Shown: positions 59,735-64,000 of the stretch, piece after piece
Position numbering within the stretch: position 1 is the stretch's first letter
How the letters are laid out: the number at the start of each line of letters is the position of its first letter
NCBI RefSeq assembly: GCF_003937945.1
Contig: NZ_RSEC01000058.1
Span: forward strand, 806,001 to 870,000
From: Amycolatopsis eburnea
GTDB lineage: Bacteria > Actinomycetota > Actinomycetes > Mycobacteriales > Pseudonocardiaceae
Direction of reading: 5' to 3'
DNA: 64,000 nt
Made by a program: the position numbers and the translations under genes
Notes under the pieces: generated by a model
Told to the model about the DNA's origin: nothing
The model's input: only the letters and a program-made list of their open reading frames with translations
The model's database searches: none

Positions 59735-60180
59735 CGGCCCCCGGCACGGAAGAAGGGCGAGCCCCGATGCGCGAACCGGCCGGTTCGTTCCGCTGCCACG
59801 GCGTCGAAGCGGTCCCCGAGGCGCTGCGCAAGCTCCGGCACGACCTGATGGCGTGGGTGCGGGCGGCGGGCGTCGACGAGGCACGGGCGCACGACATCGT
59901 GCTGGCGGCGTACGAAGCGCTGGCGAACGTCGCCGACCACGCCTACGACGGCGCGGGTTCCGGGCTGGTCGACCTGGACGCGGCGGCGTACGAGGACCGG
60001 GTCGAAGTGGTGATCACCGACCACGGCCGGTGGCGGACCCCGGTGGTCGACCCGCGCCCGGTCTCCCCGCGCGGCCGCGGCCTGCTCCTGCTGCGCGCCA
60101 GCGCCGACCGCGCGGACATCTCCGCCGGCGAGAGCGGCACGGTGGTCACCCTGACCTGGGACCTCGACCCCGTCGGCTGA
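59731..60180 (+). CDS. RsbW/SpoIIAB-like serine kinase (HATPase)
   Basis: 149 residues from GTG 59731 (GTGA overlap); ATG 59767 with AAGGG upstream would give 137 residues and is also credible. GHKL features: LAAYEALANVADHAY (N box), ITDHGRWRTP (G1) and RGRGLLLLRASAD (G2). An expected anti-sigma/switch kinase that phosphorylates the STAS protein. No sigma factor lies in the operon, so the target is unknown. Confidence 0.88.
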   Translation: MTAPGTEEGRAPMREPAGSFRCHGVEAVPEALRKLRHDLMAWVRAAGVDEARAHDIVLAAYEALANVADHAYDGAGSGLVDLDAAAYEDRVEVVITDHGRWRTPVVDPRPVSPRGRGLLLLRASADRADISAGESGTVVTLTWDLDPVG

Positions 60181-60267
60181 AGCGCCCCAATGTGGCCTTC
60201 GGTGCGTCTGACGCACCCAAGGCGGCCTTCGGTGCGTCAGACGCAACCAAGGCCGCCTTGGGGCGCT
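60181..60267. repeat. family B intergenic repeat (short form)
   Basis: Outer arms AGCGCCCCAATGTGGCCTT and AAGGCCGCCTTGGGGCGCT (same mismatched pair as at 43929-44040). Two internal palindromes GGTGCGTC-T-GACGCACC (60201-60217) and a near copy at 60231-60247. Begins at the base after the switch-kinase stop and ends 5 bp before the convergent phosphoesterase stop. Confidence 0.85.
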
Positions 60268-60271
60268 TGGG

Positions 60272-61894
60272 CTAGCTGTGCGTCACCGCGCCCGTCTTCG
60301 GGTCCAAGGTGACCTTCTTCGCCTGCGGGTGCCAGAAGTCGAACATCCCGGTCAGCGAGCCGGCCCGCGTGTCGAACGACGAGTCGCCGATCCGGCCGGT
60401 GAACCAGTTGTCTTCGACGAACTTCAGCACCGACGTCTGGTCCGTCAGCGTGTGGTCGACGTGGTTCACCTTGCTGAACGGCGAAACCACCAGCAGCGGC
60501 AGCCGCGGGCCGTAGCCGCAGCGGTCCGCGTAGCCGCCCAGGACGGCCGGCTTGCCCGTGCAGACCGCCTGGTCCTGCGAAGCGTCGTGGGAACCGTTGA
60601 CGATCGGCGAGCGCTGGTGGTCGTACCAGCCGTCCGAGTCGTCGTAGGCCAGCACGATCGCGGTCGACTTCCAGTCCGGGGACTGCTGGATCTTGTTGAT
60701 CTCGTTGACCACGAACTGCTGCTCGTCCAGCGGGTCCGAGTAGCCCGCGTGGCCGTCCTGGTACTCCGGGGCCTTCAGGAAGCTCACCGCGGGCATCGAG
60801 CCGGCCGCCAGCGAGTCGTTGAAGTCCGAGATGTCGTACTGGTGGTTCGCTCGGTCGGTCTGCCCGATCGCCTGCACCGAGGACGGCGGGAGGTGCTTCG
60901 GGTTCGCCGTCGACGGGTAGTACTGGAACGGCTCGTGGTGCGGGCTGTAGTCGACGACCGCGTTGCCGCCGACGTTCGTGTGGGTCTGGCCGCACACCGC
61001 GTAGCCGTTGGCCGAACCGGTCGGGCGGAAACCGCCCTGGAACCAGCCCCACGTCACGTGGCGCTGGTTGAGCAGGTCACCGATGTTCCGGCCGTGCATC
61101 GTGGCCAGGTTGTCCTTGCTCGTGTGGTTCTTGCCGGAGCAGTCGTCCCACGCCGGGTCCGGGTCGTTGATCATCGTGCCGACGCCGTTGGCGTCCGGTG
61201 ACTGCACCGCGTACGCGTCGCTGACCGGCTCGTGCGTGACGGGGTCGACCGCCTGGACGCCGTGGGTGTTGCCCGAGATCAGGTCGATCGCGCCCGGGCT
61301 GGAGGGGCCGAACACCGTGTTGAACGAGTTGTCGTTCAACGCGTAGTGCTGGGCGTAGTTCCACATGCCGGTGACGGTGTTGCCGTCGTAGTAGTCCATC
61401 ACCAGGCCGGGCTCGCCGAACAGGACGGGCTGGCCGGTGCACTTGTCCGTCTCGGTCTTCTCGACGAACTCGTCCATCTTGCCGCCGTTGAACGCGGCCT
61501 GCTCGGCGCCGTAGTTGTGGTTCTGGTCGCAGGTCATCGCCTGCTCGTGCGTGAGCCGCTTCGGGTTGTACGCGTTCGGGTTGTCGGTCAGCAGCTTCTT
61601 GTCGAGGCCGTTGACCTTCGGGGTGCCGTGCGCGGCCTGGAACGGCGTGCCGTCGGTGTTGGCCGCGTTCGGGTACGTGCCGAAGTAGTGGTCGAACGAG
61701 ATGTTCTCGCCGAAGATGACCACGACGTGCTTGATCGGCGTGGCCGTCGGGATCCAGTGGGCGGGGAAGAGGTTCAGCGGCTGGGCGTCCGCGGTGGTCG
61801 CCGCGGAGCCGGTGACGATGGCCAGCGTGGCCACCGAGGCGAGGGCCCCGGCACCGAGCAGGCCGCGCCGTCGCCGGCGGGTTCTGGTGTCCAC
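60272..61894 (-). CDS. secreted phosphoesterase (phospholipase C/acid phosphatase family)
   Basis: 540 residues from GTG 61894 (AAAGGA upstream). An Arg-rich start TRTRRRRRGLLGAG, Tat- or Sec-like, and an export signal precede HVVVIFGENISFDHYFGTYP, the metal/nucleophile motif of the phosphoesterase family (PF04185). Further conserved stretches: DLISGNTHG, DYSPHHEPFQYY, SFLKAPEYQDGH and AYDDSDGWYDHQ. Likely hydrolyses phosphate esters or phospholipids outside the cell. Downstream of, and possibly cotranscribed with, efeB. Confidence 0.9.
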   Translation of the reverse strand: MDTRTRRRRRGLLGAGALASVATLAIVTGSAATTADAQPLNLFPAHWIPTATPIKHVVVIFGENISFDHYFGTYPNAANTDGTPFQAAHGTPKVNGLDKKLLTDNPNAYNPKRLTHEQAMTCDQNHNYGAEQAAFNGGKMDEFVEKTETDKCTGQPVLFGEPGLVMDYYDGNTVTGMWNYAQHYALNDNSFNTVFGPSSPGAIDLISGNTHGVQAVDPVTHEPVSDAYAVQSPDANGVGTMINDPDPAWDDCSGKNHTSKDNLATMHGRNIGDLLNQRHVTWGWFQGGFRPTGSANGYAVCGQTHTNVGGNAVVDYSPHHEPFQYYPSTANPKHLPPSSVQAIGQTDRANHQYDISDFNDSLAAGSMPAVSFLKAPEYQDGHAGYSDPLDEQQFVVNEINKIQQSPDWKSTAIVLAYDDSDGWYDHQRSPIVNGSHDASQDQAVCTGKPAVLGGYADRCGYGPRLPLLVVSPFSKVNHVDHTLTDQTSVLKFVEDNWFTGRIGDSSFDTRAGSLTGMFDFWHPQAKKVTLDPKTGAVTHS

Positions 61895-61926
61895 AGTGGA
61901 GATTCCTTTCGTGGTGGGATCGCCAG

Positions 61927-63123
61927 TCAGGCGAGCAATGCGCGGCCGAAGTGGTCGTCCGGCCCGGTGACGCCCGGCAGCGCGAAGAAGTAGCCGCCGC
62001 CGAACGGGGAGATGTAGTCGGTCAGGGGTTCGTCGGCCAGCCGCGTCTGGACCGCCTCGAACTGGCGCTCGAGGTCCTGCTGGTAGCAGACGAAGATCAG
62101 GCCCATGTCGAGGTTGCCGTTGCTGTCGACACCGCGGTCGTAGTTCACCGCGCGGCGCAGGATCCGGCTCGGGTCGGTCTCCGGGGTGCGCGGGTTGGCC
62201 TTGCGGATGTGGCTGGTCAGCGGGATCACCGTGCCGATCGGGTCGTCGGCGTAGCGGGGGACGTCGGTCTCCTCGGTCCCGTCGAGCGGAGCGCCGGTGT
62301 CGCGGCGGCGGCCGAACATGTTCTCCTGCTCGGCCAGCGAAACCCGGTCCCAGAACTCCACCAGCATCCGGATCAGCCGGACCACCTGGTAACTGCCGCC
62401 CGCGGTCCACGCGGGTTCGCCGGCGCCGGTCGTCCACACCAGACGGTCCACTTCGGACCCGGTCGGGTTGGCCGTGCCGTCCTTGAACCCCATCAGGTTC
62501 CGCGGGGTGCCCGCCGGGCGCGGCGGGGAGCTGAAGCCGGTCAGCTTCCAGCGCGGCTGCATGCCGCCGCGGGTCGCGCGGGCGATGTCGCGCAGGGCGT
62601 GCAGCACGGTGTCGGTGCTGTTCGCCGACAGGGTCAGGCTGAGGTCGCCGTGGCACTGCGCGGGGTCGAGCGCGTCGTTCGGGAACGTCGGCATCGGCTT
62701 GAGCTTGGACGGTTTGAGCTTCGCCAGGCCGTACCGGTCGTCGAAGAGCGACGCGCCGGCCCCGAGGATGACGCCGAGGTCGCCGCCGGGCACCACCGGC
62801 CCGAGCACCCCGGAGTCGGCGGGCGGCGCGCTGATGCCCAGCGCCGCGGGAGCGCCGCCGGCGGTGAGGAAGCGGGCCCGATCGGTGATCGCGCGGAAGA
62901 GCTCGGTCAGCTCGGCCTTGGACTCCGCGACGACGTCGAAGGAGGCGACGATCGTCTGCGTCGGCGGGTTCCGCAGGATCGCGGCCTGGTTCTTGCCGTG
63001 GAAGGGAACGGGCGCCGCGCTGTCGATGACGGAGGAGGCACCGAGCCCGGCCCCGGCGGCGACGGTCAGGCCGGCGCCCATCGCGGCGCGGCGCAGGAAC
63101 GAACGACGAGGCAGGCCGGTCAC
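61927..63123 (-). CDS. efeB: EfeB, Tat-exported Dyp-type haem peroxidase
   Basis: 398 residues; GTG overlaps the efeO stop (GTGA). Twin-arginine signal LPRRSFLRRAAMGAGL; Dyp peroxidase with GFKDGTANP (distal Asp motif) and the proximal haem His in SHIRKANPR. EfeB works with EfeO and the permease EfeU to extract iron, oxidising Fe(II) or deferrochelating haem outside the cell. Operon order efeO-efeB is standard; efeU would lie right of the window. Confidence 0.95.
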   Translation of the reverse strand: MTGLPRRSFLRRAAMGAGLTVAAGAGLGASSVIDSAAPVPFHGKNQAAILRNPPTQTIVASFDVVAESKAELTELFRAITDRARFLTAGGAPAALGISAPPADSGVLGPVVPGGDLGVILGAGASLFDDRYGLAKLKPSKLKPMPTFPNDALDPAQCHGDLSLTLSANSTDTVLHALRDIARATRGGMQPRWKLTGFSSPPRPAGTPRNLMGFKDGTANPTGSEVDRLVWTTGAGEPAWTAGGSYQVVRLIRMLVEFWDRVSLAEQENMFGRRRDTGAPLDGTEETDVPRYADDPIGTVIPLTSHIRKANPRTPETDPSRILRRAVNYDRGVDSNGNLDMGLIFVCYQQDLERQFEAVQTRLADEPLTDYISPFGGGYFFALPGVTGPDDHFGRALLA

Positions 63124-64000
63124 GAAACCCTCCTCGGCTCGGCGATGGCGGCGATCGGGGCCAGCAGCTCGGTCAGCTCGCCGACGTCGGCGTTGAGCTT
63201 TTGCCGCTGCGGCTGGGAAAGCTGCGCCAGCGGAGTCCAGCTGCCGTCCGGTCGGTGTGCGGCGTCCAAAGCGGACTGCGTGCGCGTCAGCCAGCTGTCC
63301 ACCTTGGACAGGTCGGGGTAGCGCGGGGCCAGCAGCGGGCGGAGGACGTCGAGCACCGCGCGCGTGCCGTCGAGGTTCGCGCGGGCCGTGGCGAGGGTGG
63401 TGCCGCTGCCGTAGTCGGTGCGGCCGGTGAGTTCGAACTGCAGCGTGTTCTCCATGATCTCGTGCGCGCGCAGCCCGAGGTCGTTGCCGTCGACCTGGCT
63501 CTCGCCGAAGGACGACTGCAGCGCGCGGGCGTCGGTGTCCAGCCGGTCGGCGACGGCGGCGAGCGCGCCGAGGTCCTCGCCGTGCCACAGGCCCTGCTCC
63601 AGGCGGTGGAAGCCGGTGAACCCGGGATCGGCCGGGCCGGCGGGCAGGCCGTCGGCGGTGCCGTTGAGGGCGCCGTCGGAGTCGCCGAACGCGTCGTAGG
63701 CGGCGCCGAGGCGTTCGTAGGTCAGGTGCGCGGTCAGCCAGGCGGCCCGGCTCGCCGCGCGGTCCCCGCCGTGCACGGCGGCCTTCAGCGCGCCGGTGTC
63801 CGCGACCAGTTCGCCGAGCCCGGTCGTGACGTGCTGCTGGTAGGCCTTGAGCGGGCCGAGCAGGTCGTTGTGCGTCACCGGCGCGACGCCCGGCCCGGTC
63901 CGGTCGGCCCCACCGCTGATCCGCACGGCGGGCCCGACGATCGCGCCCGCGTCCTCGGGCAGGCAGCGGAACGCGTAGCTGCCGTTGCCCAGGTTGACCT
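63120..64000 (-). CDS. efeO: EfeO iron-binding lipoprotein/peptidase-like protein (5' end outside window)
   Basis: Open frame continues through the right edge with no start seen. The edge part (LGNGSYAFRCLPEDAGAIVGP) is the end of the N-terminal cupredoxin-like EfeO domain. The rest is the M75 peptidase-like helical domain with HLTYERLGAAYDAFGDSDGALN, GFHRLEQGLW (the HxxE metal motif) and ENTLQFELTG. Complete at its C-terminus. Expected to bind Fe in the periplasm-like space and pass it to EfeB/EfeU. Confidence 0.93.
   Translation of the reverse strand, partial: VNLGNGSYAFRCLPEDAGAIVGPAVRISGGADRTGPGVAPVTHNDLLGPLKAYQQHVTTGLGELVADTGALKAAVHGGDRAASRAAWLTAHLTYERLGAAYDAFGDSDGALNGTADGLPAGPADPGFTGFHRLEQGLWHGEDLGALAAVADRLDTDARALQSSFGESQVDGNDLGLRAHEIMENTLQFELTGRTDYGSGTTLATARANLDGTRAVLDVLRPLLAPRYPDLSKVDSWLTRTQSALDAAHRPDGSWTPLAQLSQPQRQKLNADVGELTELLAPIAAIAEPRRVS

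Overview
The window is very GC-rich actinobacterial DNA. Frequent GTG starts, stop/start overlaps of the GTGA or ATGA type, a complete mce lipid-import operon, twin-arginine EfeB and the overall gene style point to Pseudonocardiales, most likely Amycolatopsis or a close relative. That placement is inferred from gene content and word usage, not from a marker gene. No RNA gene, CRISPR array, transposase or integrase was seen.

Layout. 1-5.2 kb (minus strand): an NB-ARC/TPR protein that runs off the left edge, a Nudix hydrolase, a coiled-coil protein of unknown family and a VOC-fold protein. 5.4-8.3 kb: a 64-residue cysteine-containing peptide gene with its own terminator, then a TPR-CHAT caspase-like protease. 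8.4-22.1 kb: a secondary-lipid locus, with an SDR plus a catalytically degenerate aldo-keto reductase divergent from a coupled series PfaA-like megasynthase / KS-AT-DH protein / ACP / alpha-beta hydrolase / glycosyltransferase. 22.3-24.0 kb: a DrrAB-type exporter. 24.3-38.6 kb: two secreted proteins, then YrbEA-YrbEB-MceA to MceF and two Mce-associated proteins. The tail of this operon is unusual: a fatty-acyl-AMP-ligase relative that has lost its ATP-binding motifs and carries five tandem 78-bp repeats, and a ketoreductase-like protein with all four catalytic residues replaced.

38.6-47 kb: a MerR/methyltransferase divergent pair and four PucR-type regulators around an alpha-beta hydrolase. 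47-53.8 kb: GtrA-like, proline-rich, lipase, lipoprotein, two more DUF6801-type secreted proteins and a DUF2252 protein. 53.9-55.4 kb: a DGPF protein and an ECF42-type sigma factor that appears to begin at CTG. 56-60.2 kb: a signalling operon of response regulator-PP2C phosphatase, CHASE3 histidine kinase, Rcp1-like response regulator, STAS protein and HATPase switch kinase. 60.3-64 kb: a secreted phosphoesterase and the efeO-efeB iron-uptake genes; efeO runs off the right edge.

Two families of intergenic inverted or direct repeats (A at 8.34 and 46.82 kb; B at 22.1, 39.7, 43.9, 55.5 and 60.2 kb) occur at 3' ends of genes, six of the seven copies between convergent genes. They look like portable bidirectional terminators or REP-type elements. 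The best candidates for undescribed biology are the modified Mce operon tail, the peptide/CHAT pair, the repeat families, and an over-represented TGTGGAC-type word that overrides normal codon choice.
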